From GCA-003244245 sp036266995 (lineage in GTDB: Bacteria; Actinomycetota; Actinomycetes; Mycobacteriales; Pseudonocardiaceae), in assembly GCA_036266995.1 (NCBI GenBank), contig DATAWX010000166.1, positions 1 through 64,000 on the forward strand: DNA of 64,000 nt, written 5' to 3'. Every line of letters starts with the position of its first letter. The stretch's first letter is position 1. The position numbers and the translations under genes are program-made. The notes under the pieces were generated by a model that worked only from the letters and a program-made list of their open reading frames with translations, was not told where the DNA came from and made no database searches. Positions 8,737 through 16,618 of the stretch are shown here, in pieces.

Positions 8737-9231
8737 TCAGGAGACTGCTGAGTCGCGCAGCCAATCCAGGGTGAATTTGTACTCGGCCTCCATCAGCTTA
8801 GCGACCTTGTCGGTGATCATCTTCTCCACCTTGCCGCTGAATAGCGGCAAGAGGACCTCAGCCGTGAGCTGGGCGCCGAGCACGCATCCGGTGGTGTCCG
8901 GTTCCAGGTGCATCCCAACATTGATCGTTCCTGGCATCCCGTCGACCACCGCGTGCACGCTCCCGCTTAAGCTGGTCCAGGTCTCGGTACGGCGGATTGT
9001 CAAGCCCTCGGGACGCACCGAGCGGAGGAAGGATGGCAGCGCATCGCCGGGTACAGCGTGGTGCAGCACGATGATGATGCCACGCTCGTCCTGTTCACGC
9101 CCCACTAGCTCGGCTCCGGGCCCACCCACCGCGCGCAGCTTGTCGCGCAGATAGTCCGCATCGGTGAGCACTTCCTGGATCCGCTCTGGCGGCTCCGGAT
9201 ACCAGTGCCGCAGTTCCACTCGGTTGGCCAT
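8737..9231 (-). CDS. DUF2505 family protein (START/SRPBCC-like fold)
   Basis: A 164-residue protein matching the actinobacterial DUF2505 pattern: an N-terminal strand MANRVELRHWYPEPPERI, a V..D.DYL..K helix, central strands ending in TWTSLSGSVHAVVDGMPG, and a long C-terminal helix beginning PLFSGKVEKMITDKVAKLMEAEY. Proteins of this family have a hydrophobic-pocket helix-grip fold; no enzymatic role is established. ATG 9231 fits the family's usual length. The gene ends 23 bases before the left inverted repeat of the neighbouring transposon, so the insertion lies just upstream and may have separated it from its promoter. Confidence 0.8.
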   Translation of the reverse strand: MANRVELRHWYPEPPERIQEVLTDADYLRDKLRAVGGPGAELVGREQDERGIIIVLHHAVPGDALPSFLRSVRPEGLTIRRTETWTSLSGSVHAVVDGMPGTINVGMHLEPDTTGCVLGAQLTAEVLLPLFSGKVEKMITDKVAKLMEAEYKFTLDWLRDSAVS

Positions 9232-9253
9232 GCGCCGAGATTACCGTGGGTGT

Positions 9254-9277
9254 GGAGAGCGGAACATTCCGTGGGAG
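9254..9277 (+). repeat. Left terminal inverted repeat of the transposon
   Basis: Exact reverse complement of 12503-12526 over 24 bases; the match ends at both sides. It begins ggagagcggaacattcc. Confidence 0.85.
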
Positions 9278-9302
9278 GCAGCGATCCTGGGTGGGGGGTT
9301 GA

Positions 9303-10246
9303 TTAGCGTCGGCGGGCTGGGTCGATAGCGGCGGTGGCCGCGGCGACTGCGTCGAAGGTTGGTTTGGCGTGGATAGCCAGGCTGGTGAGGCTGGTGTGGC
9401 GGCTTTTGGTCATCAGCATCGGGAGCTGGATTCCGGCCTCGGCGAGATGTGTGAGCCGGGAGTGCCGTAGCTGGTGCAGGGTCCAGCCGTTGGATGCGTC
9501 TTTGAATACCTCGGCGGCCCGCCGGTAGGACAGCCGGGCCCGACCGGTGTCGGGGTCGAGATCGGTGCGGGCGGGTTGGCGGGCCGGTGAGGGCGCGATG
9601 GCGGTCAGGAACACGGGGCCGTGGTGTCGCCGCTGGAGCAGTCGGGGCAGCAGTCGGGCGGTTGTGGTTTCCCAGCCGATGAGCTCGGCGCGGGCGTCTT
9701 TGCTGATCACGACGGGGCGGCGGCGGGGTAGGTCGAGGTGGTCGACGTCGAGGGCGAGGATTTCGCTGGCGCGGGCGGCGCTGTCATAGAGCAGCCACCA
9801 CAGTGTTTTGTCCCGCAGCGGATGCGTGGCGGTCAGGAAGGCGAGCAGCTCGGGTTCGGGGATGGCGCGGGTGCGGGCGTGGTCGTGTCGGTCAGTGCGC
9901 AGCCGACGTCGTTGCAGCGTTGCCGCCGGTGAGGTTGGTGTCGCGCCCTGGCGGGTGGTGTAGGCGAACAGCGAGCTCAGGGTGGCCACTACTCGGTTGT
10001 AGGAGGCCGGCGCCAGATGGCTGTAGTTGGTGGTTAAGAACCGGGTCAACCGTTGGGGTGTGATCCGGTCCAGTGGTGTCTCGGCGCCGAGTACCGCTAC
10101 GAGACGTGCAAGTCCAGGGCGTAGACGCGGTGGGTGGACGGTGCCAGGTCCCGTTCGGTGAGGAAGGTGTCCACCGCTGGACCCAAGGGTTGGGCGTTAG
10201 CGGTGATCGCGGTACCGCTAACGCGATCATGTTGGGCCATCATCAT
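9303..10246 (-). pseudogene. Tyrosine recombinase/integrase, frameshifted and lacking the nucleophilic Tyr
   Basis: The N-terminal core-binding domain (AVDTFLTERDLAPSTHRVYALDLHV) is read from ATG 10246 or 10240 and hits a stop at about 10097. After a one-base shift the protein continues as RLVAVLGAETPLDRITPQRL and then the catalytic domain to 9303. Catalytic Arg (ARASEIL), Lys (VISKDAR) and HxxR (HQLRHS) are present. The terminal block reads SRHTSLTSLAIHAKP where this family normally has Tyr at the His of 'AIHAKP'. Both the frameshift and the Tyr-to-His change argue for loss of recombinase activity. It is transcribed away from the TnpR-like and transposase genes within the same transposon, and may once have resolved cointegrates. 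Confidence 0.8.
10194..10228. repeat. Overlapping palindromes at the integrase 5' end
   Basis: gcgttagcggt (10194-10204) and accgctaacgc (10214-10224) form perfect 11-bp arms around a 9-base spacer. An overlapping pair, gatcgcg (10205-10211) and cgcgatc (10222-10228), forms a second palindrome. Arms plus short spacer resemble a tyrosine-recombinase core site or an operator. The motif lies within the first codons of the integrase, upstream of the divergent TnpR-like gene. Confidence 0.45.
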
Positions 10247-10385
10247 CTTCCGGGTTCGCGGTAAATAGTGGGAGTCGGCGCCCTCGATTGGGTGGGGGAT
10301 CCGTGGTGGCGGTAGGGCCAGGATAGGTGAGTTCGCGGTGAATCGTCTATTCACTGAGACAGTGCGCGGCGCAAGGATGGGCTCC

Positions 10386-11054
10386 ATGTCTGACACCGCG
10401 ACGATGACCCCGCCCGCGATGGCCCCGAGCTTCTATCAGCTGCGGGTGGTGTTGCGCGGGATCAGTCCGCTGATCTGGCGGCGCCTGCTGATCCCTGCCG
10501 ACACCACGATCGCCGGGCTGCACGCGGTGCTACAGACCGCGTTCGGGTGGGGCGGTGAACACCTGCACCGGTTCGTCATACACGGCACCGAGTACGGCAT
10601 TTCCTACGTCGGCGGCCCTGGTTTCCGCGACCACGCCCGCAAGATCAGCCTCGGTGAGCTGGGCCTGCGCCTCGGCGAGCGGTTCACCTACAAATACAAC
10701 TACTTCGCCGCCTGGACCTGCGACCTGCGCGTCGAGCAGATCACCCGCGCTCAGCCGGGCCGGACCTACCCACGCTGCGTCGGCGGTCGTCGCGCCGGCC
10801 CACCCGAGGACTGCGGCGGGCCGTGGGCGTTCCTGGAGCAAACCCAGGCCCACCTGGTGCTCGATGCGATGCTGCGTACCGCGGAGATCCTGGGCATGTT
10901 CCTCGACGAGCAGAACATAGACGTCACCTGGGTCGGTGAGTATCGCGACGAACTCGCCTGCCTGCTGCCGCTGCTGGGCCTGGAGCGGTTCGACCGCCGG
11001 GCGCTCAACCGCGCTCTGGTCGCGCTGCCCGCGACCCAGGCGAGGGTGGCATGA
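10386..11054 (+). CDS. pRiA4b ORF-3 / IS1096 TnpR-like passenger protein
   Basis: A 222-residue protein of the PF07929 family. YQLRVVLRGISPLIWRRLLIP, then TTIAGLHAVLQTAFGW and HLHRFVIHG are the family's N-terminal signature. A Cys/Gly-rich PEDCGGPWAF motif follows near residue 140. ATG 10386 is chosen because AAGGA lies 8 bases upstream; ATG 10377 is in frame but too close to it. It overlaps the transposase start by ATGA, so the two are translationally coupled. Members are carried as passengers on IS1096-like elements and plasmids; biochemical activity is unproven. Confidence 0.85.
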   Translation: MSDTATMTPPAMAPSFYQLRVVLRGISPLIWRRLLIPADTTIAGLHAVLQTAFGWGGEHLHRFVIHGTEYGISYVGGPGFRDHARKISLGELGLRLGERFTYKYNYFAAWTCDLRVEQITRAQPGRTYPRCVGGRRAGPPEDCGGPWAFLEQTQAHLVLDAMLRTAEILGMFLDEQNIDVTWVGEYRDELACLLPLLGLERFDRRALNRALVALPATQARVA

Positions 11055-12502
11055 AGCTCACCGTGCAGCTCGTGCTGCACGCCGACGATGACACCGAGAC
11101 GATCGTGCGTGAGGTGTTCACCCTGCAACGGGAGGACCCCATCGCGCCTGAGACCCTGGGTTTGCAGCTGGCCGAGGCCAAAGACCTGCTGGTCGCAGTG
11201 CAGGACACCCTGGTCGTCGAGCAAGTTGCTACAGCGGTGTCCGCCCAGGTCGGATGTCCGGACTGCGGGGCTCCGCGCCGTCACAAGGACAGTCGGCCCA
11301 TCGTGATGAAGACGCTGTTCGGCCGGCTGCGGTTGGACAGCCCCCGCTGGTGGCACTGCGGCTGCCAACCCCGAACGAACCACACATTCAGCCCGCTGGC
11401 CTCGATACTCCCGGAGCGGACCACCCCGGAGCTGTCCTACCTCCAAGCCCGCTTCGCCGGGCTGGTCTCCTACGGGCTGTCCGCTGATCTGCTCGGCGAG
11501 CTGCTGCCGTTGGGTCGGGCACTGCACGCCAACACGGTGCGGCGTGGGGTGCAGGCCACCGCGCAGCGTCTGGAGGACGAGCTCGGCGACGAACGATTCA
11601 GCTTCATCGACACCTGCCAGCTCGACCGGGAGGAACTGCCCCGCCTGGACCTGCCGCTGACCGTCGGCCTGGACGGCGGCTACGTGCATTCCGCCGCCCA
11701 GCGTTCGCGCCGTGACGGGTGGTTCGAGGTGATCGCTGGTAAGGCCGTGCCCGCCCAGGGGCGGGCGAGCTGTTTCGGGTACGTGCAGACCTACGACACC
11801 AAGCCGAAACGCCGGCTAGTTGAGGTGCTCAAGGCTCAGGGCATGGCGGCCAACCAGCAGGTCACCTTCCTCACCGACGGCGGCGAAGACATCCGCGACG
11901 TTCCCTGCTACCTCAACCCGCAGGCCGACCACTTGCTCGACTGGTTCCACATCACTATGCGAATCACGGTGATGACCAACATGGCCAAGTCCCTGCAACC
12001 CCCACCGCCGGATCCGGACCTGGAGCTGTCCGCCGAGACGGCCACCAAGCTCATCGGTGAGGTCAGCGAGGATCTGGGGCGGCTGAAGTGGTTTCTCTGG
12101 CACGGCAACGTCTTCCGCGCCCTGCAGACCGTCGAGGGCATCGCCATCGACCTGGAGACACTCCATCACGACGGTCAACCGAGCAAGCTGCTCAAGGCAG
12201 TGCACGAGTTCGACAGCTACCTGCGCGCCAACGCCGGGCGCATCCCCAACTACGGCGAACGCCGCCGCGCTGGCGAGGCCATCTCCACCGCGTTCACCGA
12301 GTCCACGGTCAACCAGGTGATCAGCAAGCGCATGGTCAAAAAACAGCAAATGCGCTGGACACCGCGCGGTGCCCACCTGCTACTGCAGATACGCACCAGA
12401 GTCCTCAACGACACCCTCACCAACGACTACCGACGCTGGTATCCCGGCTTAACCCACACCTCGGAAGCAGACACGCTGGACGATCAGCTGGTGGCGGCAT
12501 AG
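11051..12502 (+). CDS. ISKra4-family transposase
   Basis: A 483-residue protein. An N-terminal zinc-ribbon-like region (CPDCGAPRRHKDSR, later WWHCGC) is followed by the DDE-type core: VGLDGGYVHS (first Asp), FLTDGGEDIRD (second Asp) with LDWFHITMRITVM, and a C-terminal acidic block with FTESTVNQVISKRMVKKQQM (Glu). This arrangement is typical of ISKra4 elements. It starts within the TnpR-like gene (ATGA) and ends directly at the right inverted repeat. Length is normal and no frameshift is seen, so the enzyme may be active. Confidence 0.88.
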   Translation: MKLTVQLVLHADDDTETIVREVFTLQREDPIAPETLGLQLAEAKDLLVAVQDTLVVEQVATAVSAQVGCPDCGAPRRHKDSRPIVMKTLFGRLRLDSPRWWHCGCQPRTNHTFSPLASILPERTTPELSYLQARFAGLVSYGLSADLLGELLPLGRALHANTVRRGVQATAQRLEDELGDERFSFIDTCQLDREELPRLDLPLTVGLDGGYVHSAAQRSRRDGWFEVIAGKAVPAQGRASCFGYVQTYDTKPKRRLVEVLKAQGMAANQQVTFLTDGGEDIRDVPCYLNPQADHLLDWFHITMRITVMTNMAKSLQPPPPDPDLELSAETATKLIGEVSEDLGRLKWFLWHGNVFRALQTVEGIAIDLETLHHDGQPSKLLKAVHEFDSYLRANAGRIPNYGERRRAGEAISTAFTESTVNQVISKRMVKKQQMRWTPRGAHLLLQIRTRVLNDTLTNDYRRWYPGLTHTSEADTLDDQLVAA

Positions 12503-12526
12503 CTCCCACGGAATGTTCCGCTCTCC
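12503..12526 (-). repeat. Right terminal inverted repeat of the transposon
   Basis: Exact reverse complement of 9254-9277, starting at the base after the transposase TAG. Confidence 0.85.
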
Positions 12527-13200
12527 TCCGGCTTGCCGGTTGGGACGAACTGAGCACCTGGGGCTACGACGCAAGTGCAGGGAGCTTGTACGCCCAGCTC
12601 ACCCGCAACGGCAACTCTGACGACGACGGCCCCGACATCTGGATCACACCGCCCGACTTTCCGGTCGTACTGGTTCCTACCGCGCTCGCGGCTGCCATCG
12701 CCGCCGCGACTGGCTCAGAGCTAGCCGCCGTGTACGTCGCGATGAACGCGGGCCTCGATGGTCAGACCGATGACATGGCACAAGCATTGCGTCTACCGGC
12801 CCCCGACCACGACCCGTTGACCACCCAGCCTGAGCAACCATGGATGCCCGGCGACGACGACCTACCGCCGTGGACCACTTTCCTGATCAACCCACACGGT
12901 GATCGGCACCTCGGCTTCAACGACGACGAGTGCCAGTTCTATCGCATTTGGCAGCACCGGCCCCCCGAAGCGCTCCACACCGGTGACGCCATCCTCCTAC
13001 GCCCTAGCGACATCGACCAGATCATCAAGGTCTGCATGATGTGGATCAACAGCCACCCCGGAGACCCACGATGGGCCACCCTGTCCGACGAGTTAGCGAT
13101 AGGCGCAAAGTCCCTCGTCCTGCGCTACGCGGAACTCGCCGGAGCCGAAACGAAGAACTACCGTCGGGGTACGAACCGGACGCAGGTTAACGACGCGTGA
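12527..13200 (+). pseudogene. 5'-truncated gene of unknown function cut by the transposon end
   Basis: An uninterrupted coding-like frame runs from the transposon edge (LAGWDELSTWGYDASAGSLY) to TGA 13198-13200. It has good codon bias and an acidic, Trp-rich composition, including INPHGDRHLGFNDDECQFYR and WINSHPGDPRWATLSDELA. No ATG, GTG or TTG with a ribosome-binding site occurs near its beginning, and the missing 5' end is not found left of the transposon. I do not recognise the family. It probably lost its start through the insertion or a linked deletion. Confidence 0.55.
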
Positions 13201-13211
13201 CTTCGGTGTGA

Positions 13212-13351
13212 CAGCGGTCCGTGACCAGGCGACATCGGTCAGTTACGCACACAGGCAGCGGTCCGTAATGGCTCAACATCGGTCAGTCCCACCACACGAA
13301 ACCACCGAAACCCGACACACAAACGCTGCGTAATCAACATGATCGGTCAGT
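13212..13351. repeat. Short imperfect direct repeats downstream of the serine recombinase
   Basis: cagcggtccgt occurs at 13212-13222 and 13256-13266, and atcggtcagt follows each about 22 bases later (13234, 13278), a period of 44. A third, diverged copy (ctgcgtaatcaacat then atcggtcagt at 13342) follows. Only three units, non-identical, so not CRISPR; possibly recombinase or plasmid-type binding sites. Confidence 0.5.
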
Positions 13352-13437
13352 GAATAAGCGCCCGGAAACGGACCAAAGCGACGGTCGCACACACCCACGC
13401 GGAGCACCTAGCGCCGAGATAGGCAACCATCGCGCAG

Positions 13438-14883
13438 TTATTCGGGGTGGCGCTCTTCCTCAATGACGATGCGCTTTGGGTCGAACCTTGGACCCCCAGA
13501 CCGGACGGCGGGAGCGATCACGATCCGCCGATTCGTCAACGCTTGCCGGATGAGGTTGCGCTGCTCGGCGACTGTGGCAGCGTTCCATCGCGCCGTCCAT
13601 TCCTCACGTGATGCGGCCTCGATGGCAGGGTCCGCGACTGCTGTCGGCACCCTATCCAGCTCAGCCAGCTCGGCGCGAAGCTCGGCGATGCGCTTGTCCA
13701 ACGGCGCCATGGCGACGTCATAACGCTGGAGCGTGATCTCCCGCCGACCCAGCCGCCCGGACAGCTCCTCGGCAAGGTGCTCGCACTCAGCCAACTGCGC
13801 GCACAGCGGACGCCTCTTGTCCTGCGTGGCCTTGGCGGCAGCCTCGATAGCTTCGGCGTGACGAGGGTCAGCCAGAATCCTCACCACCAGCGCCCCAACG
13901 TGCCGGTCCAACTGGCGTTGATCAACAGTGATACGACCGCATCCGCCCCGAGCCACGCGCCGATGACACCAATACTGCCGACGAACCTCACCATCCGGAT
14001 ACGGCTTGTCCTGCGGCCGTGACCGCCCCGTAAGCCGATATCCACAGTGCCCGCAGCACACGATGCCCGAGCACAGATAGGGCTCAGAGTTGGGACGCCC
14101 ACGGCGACGCGAAGCAAACAACGTATCCAGCCGTTCCCACGCGTTGATATCAAGGATCGGTTCGCCGGGCAGACGTCCCACCACCACGCCGTTGTGGACA
14201 ACCTGCCCCGCATAACGCGGACTCAACACGAGTGCCTTGAGCGACTCGCGCGTCCACTCGCGTCCAGTGGAGGTGGTGATACCTCGCTGGTTGAGATCGT
14301 GGGCGATGTGATCTTGGGACTCCCCGGCCAACATCCGCGCGACCATCTCGCGAAGCACGGCGGACTCGGACTTCCGGACCGTGACGCCATCCTGCTCGAA
14401 TCCGAACGGGCGCCGCGAGTGGTTAGTCTCCCCGCGCATTGCCTTGACACGTTTGCCCCGCTTGACCCGGGTGGACAGCCGATCAGATTCATAGGCGGCG
14501 GCATTGAGTTGATCGCGGAATGCCTTGCGGCCGTTGGCTGTCGTCAAGTCGTACTCGCCCTCGCTGTCGAGCACCACCAGACCCCGCTCGGCGACGAGGA
14601 TCAGGCGCTCGCCCTCAATAGGCCGACGCGAGAACCGCGCCATGTCGAACACCACCACACCACCCGTCGCACCGCCCTCCAGCCGGGACATCAGCCGTTC
14701 CCAGCCGGGACGCTTCACACGCGGGTTCCACGCCGAGCGGCCGCTATCAATGTGTACCTCACCGAGCTGCGCCCGGCGTTCCTCGATCCTGGCCTTGCAG
14801 TCCTCCACCTGACCCTCGGTCGAGCGCTGCCTATCATCACCAAGTCGCGACACCCGTGCGTAAATATCGAGGGTAAGGGCCAC
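13438..14883 (-). CDS. Large serine recombinase (site-specific integrase)
   Basis: A 481-residue protein with the standard order. The resolvase catalytic domain is at about 1-145 (IYARVSRLGDDRQRS, with the nucleophile Ser in that region; FDMARFSRRPIEGE). The recombinase domain follows at about 165-270 (RRPFGFEQDGVTV, AHDLNQRGITTSTGREW then LKALVLSPRYAG). A zinc ribbon is at about 280-335 (CSGIVCCGHCGYRL, YWCHRR, GGCGRI). A coiled coil (ECEHLAEELSGRLGRREI) and a C-terminal tail complete it. The start is GTG 14883. It looks intact. The neighbouring direct repeats and truncated gene suggest that it belongs to an integrated element whose attachment sites I cannot define. Confidence 0.9.
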   Translation of the reverse strand: MALTLDIYARVSRLGDDRQRSTEGQVEDCKARIEERRAQLGEVHIDSGRSAWNPRVKRPGWERLMSRLEGGATGGVVVFDMARFSRRPIEGERLILVAERGLVVLDSEGEYDLTTANGRKAFRDQLNAAAYESDRLSTRVKRGKRVKAMRGETNHSRRPFGFEQDGVTVRKSESAVLREMVARMLAGESQDHIAHDLNQRGITTSTGREWTRESLKALVLSPRYAGQVVHNGVVVGRLPGEPILDINAWERLDTLFASRRRGRPNSEPYLCSGIVCCGHCGYRLTGRSRPQDKPYPDGEVRRQYWCHRRVARGGCGRITVDQRQLDRHVGALVVRILADPRHAEAIEAAAKATQDKRRPLCAQLAECEHLAEELSGRLGRREITLQRYDVAMAPLDKRIAELRAELAELDRVPTAVADPAIEAASREEWTARWNAATVAEQRNLIRQALTNRRIVIAPAVRSGGPRFDPKRIVIEEERHPE

Positions 14884-15166
14884 GGCGGCTCCTCTCGTCA
14901 GGGGGTCACTTATTCTACCTTGACCCTGACCGCAGACCCCTCACCAACCCACTACGCCACTGATGATCGACTAGAAGGCCGACGCCGTGGGGGAGCTGGC
15001 CGAGGAGTCCGACGTAAGCCGTAGCGCGACACGCCGGGAACGCCGAGCAGCGCGACACACGGATGTGCGGGACGATCCTCGGCGGCTGAGGCCGTGTTGA
15101 CCGGAACTGTCGGGGTAGCGCTTCATACTGCTGGCCGACCGGTTGGACTGTAGGCGGGAGGGTGCG

Positions 15167-16600
15167 GTGGCACAGCGGAATCGGGAACGACTTGCTGCGG
15201 CGGCAGCGCGTCGCCGGGCGCGTCGCCGCGCCTCGGCGGGCACCGGCAGCGCCGGACCGTGGTCGGCCGATGCGGGGTTTCCCGGAGCGTCGTTTCCCCG
15301 CGGAGAGGCTTCCGGAGTGGGACCAGGCGGAGTGGGACCCGGCGCCGCTGGGACGGGGCGGGCGCGGCCGTCGGCGGAGACGATCTCCACCGTATTGCTC
15401 AGCGCTGCGCGCGAACACTGGGCGGGCGACACGCAGGCCGCGGCGCGCATCGGCGCGGTGGTCGCCGATAGGTGCGCCGAGACACCAGATCTGGTCGCGG
15501 CCGCGGTCCGGGGCGCGGTGACCCCGCTGATCACCGCGGCGTGGGAACGTGGCTGGACACCCGAGGACCTTCACCAGGTGGCTCGACGGCGGCTGGATGC
15601 CCCGGGCGGCAGCTACCTCGTCGATGCGATCGCCGACGAGTCCGTGCGCTACGCCAAGGCCACCGTGCCGCAGCGCTGGCAGGAGGACCTGCGGCAGATC
15701 GGAGCGCACGTGTGGTGGGAACCCGCCCAGACCGGAGGTCATCTCCAGCAGTGGACCCGGCGGCGCGGATGCAGCCTGGCCGAGGCGCTCACCACGGTGA
15801 TAGAGGTGCTGGCGACGTTGCTGGCGCTGCCAGCGCTGCCCAGGACCATGCCGCCACCCGGTTCGGCCGTGGCCGCTGCGCCGCCGCGGCGCGGAGTTGA
15901 CCAGAAGATGCTGGCCCGGGTTCGAGCGCTGCTGGCCAAGGCAGAGTCGACCACGTTCCCCGACGAGGCCGAGGCGCTGTCAGCCAAGGCGCAGGAGCTG
16001 ATGAGCCGGTACTCCCTGGAACGGATCGTAATAGACAGCGCCGCCAGCCCGGGTGCGGATCCTCACCCCGCAGCAGCCCGAAGGCTGTGGCTGGACAACC
16101 CCTACGTGGCAGCAAAGGCGCTGCTGGTGGGCGCGGTTGCCGAGGCGAACCGGTGCCGGACCGTGCTGTCGGAAGGGCTGGGGTTCACCACCGTGCTCGG
16201 CGACGAGGTCGATCTGGAGATCGTTGAGCTGCTCAGCACATCGCTGCTGGTCCAGGCGACCAGGGCGATGGTGTCAGCGGGTAGCCAGATCACCCGCACC
16301 GGGCGGTCTCGGACCCGCTCGTACCGCCAGTCATTCCTGATCGCCTACGCGACCCGGATCGGCGAACGGCTGACCACCGCGCGCGACGTGGGCGCCGCCG
16401 CGGTGGCCGACCCGGCGCGGCTGTTGCCGGTGCTGGCCGCTCGGGAGCAGGTCGTCGACGAGCTGTTCGAGTCGATGTTCCCGCGGTCGGTGTCGCGCTC
16501 GTACAGCGTCGGCAACGCCGCCGGGTGGCACGCCGGCCGTGCCGCTGCAGACCTCGCCGTACTCGACACCAGGCGCGCAGTGCGCTCAGCAGGCAGCTGA
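15167..16600 (+). CDS. DUF2786 domain protein
   Basis: A 477-residue protein. GTG 15167 is preferred over TTG 15143 because GGGAGG lies five bases upstream. The first 75 residues are Arg/Ala/Gly-rich and probably disordered. Residues about 80-210 form a helical region (WERGWTPEDLHQVARRRL). The DUF2786 signature lies near 245-285: MLARVRALLAKAESTTFPDEAEALSAKAQELMSRYSL, cited here only by its ends (MLARVRALLAKAEST ... KAQELMSRYSL). The family is common in actinobacteria and some phages, with no proven activity. It runs toward the convergent MurJ-like gene 18 bases away. Confidence 0.8.
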   Translation: MAQRNRERLAAAAARRRARRRASAGTGSAGPWSADAGFPGASFPRGEASGVGPGGVGPGAAGTGRARPSAETISTVLLSAAREHWAGDTQAAARIGAVVADRCAETPDLVAAAVRGAVTPLITAAWERGWTPEDLHQVARRRLDAPGGSYLVDAIADESVRYAKATVPQRWQEDLRQIGAHVWWEPAQTGGHLQQWTRRRGCSLAEALTTVIEVLATLLALPALPRTMPPPGSAVAAAPPRRGVDQKMLARVRALLAKAESTTFPDEAEALSAKAQELMSRYSLERIVIDSAASPGADPHPAAARRLWLDNPYVAAKALLVGAVAEANRCRTVLSEGLGFTTVLGDEVDLEIVELLSTSLLVQATRAMVSAGSQITRTGRSRTRSYRQSFLIAYATRIGERLTTARDVGAAAVADPARLLPVLAAREQVVDELFESMFPRSVSRSYSVGNAAGWHAGRAAADLAVLDTRRAVRSAGS

Positions 16601-16618
16601 CACGTGCGGCCAGCGGGG

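Larger units (their letters stand above)
9254..12526. mobile_element. ISKra4-type transposon with recombinase and TnpR-like passengers
   Basis: Perfect 24-bp inverted repeats bound this segment (9254-9277 and 12503-12526). The right repeat begins immediately after the transposase stop codon. Inside are a divergent tyrosine recombinase (minus strand, frameshifted), an IS1096 TnpR-like gene and an ISKra4-type transposase overlapping it by ATGA. No target-site duplication is obvious just outside the repeats. At about 3.3 kb it is large for a simple insertion sequence because of the two passenger genes. Confidence 0.8.

Noticed and set aside
12088..12525. Upstream part of the plus-strand frame that ends at 13200
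   Set aside because: This part is out of frame with, and inside, the intact transposase. Only the portion after the inverted repeat looks coding in this frame.
13212..13351. CRISPR array
   Set aside because: Only three imperfect units, unequal spacing, no cas genes.
14047..15024. 325-codon plus-strand frame opposite the serine recombinase
   Set aside because: Antisense shadow; the minus strand carries intact catalytic, zinc-ribbon and coiled-coil motifs.
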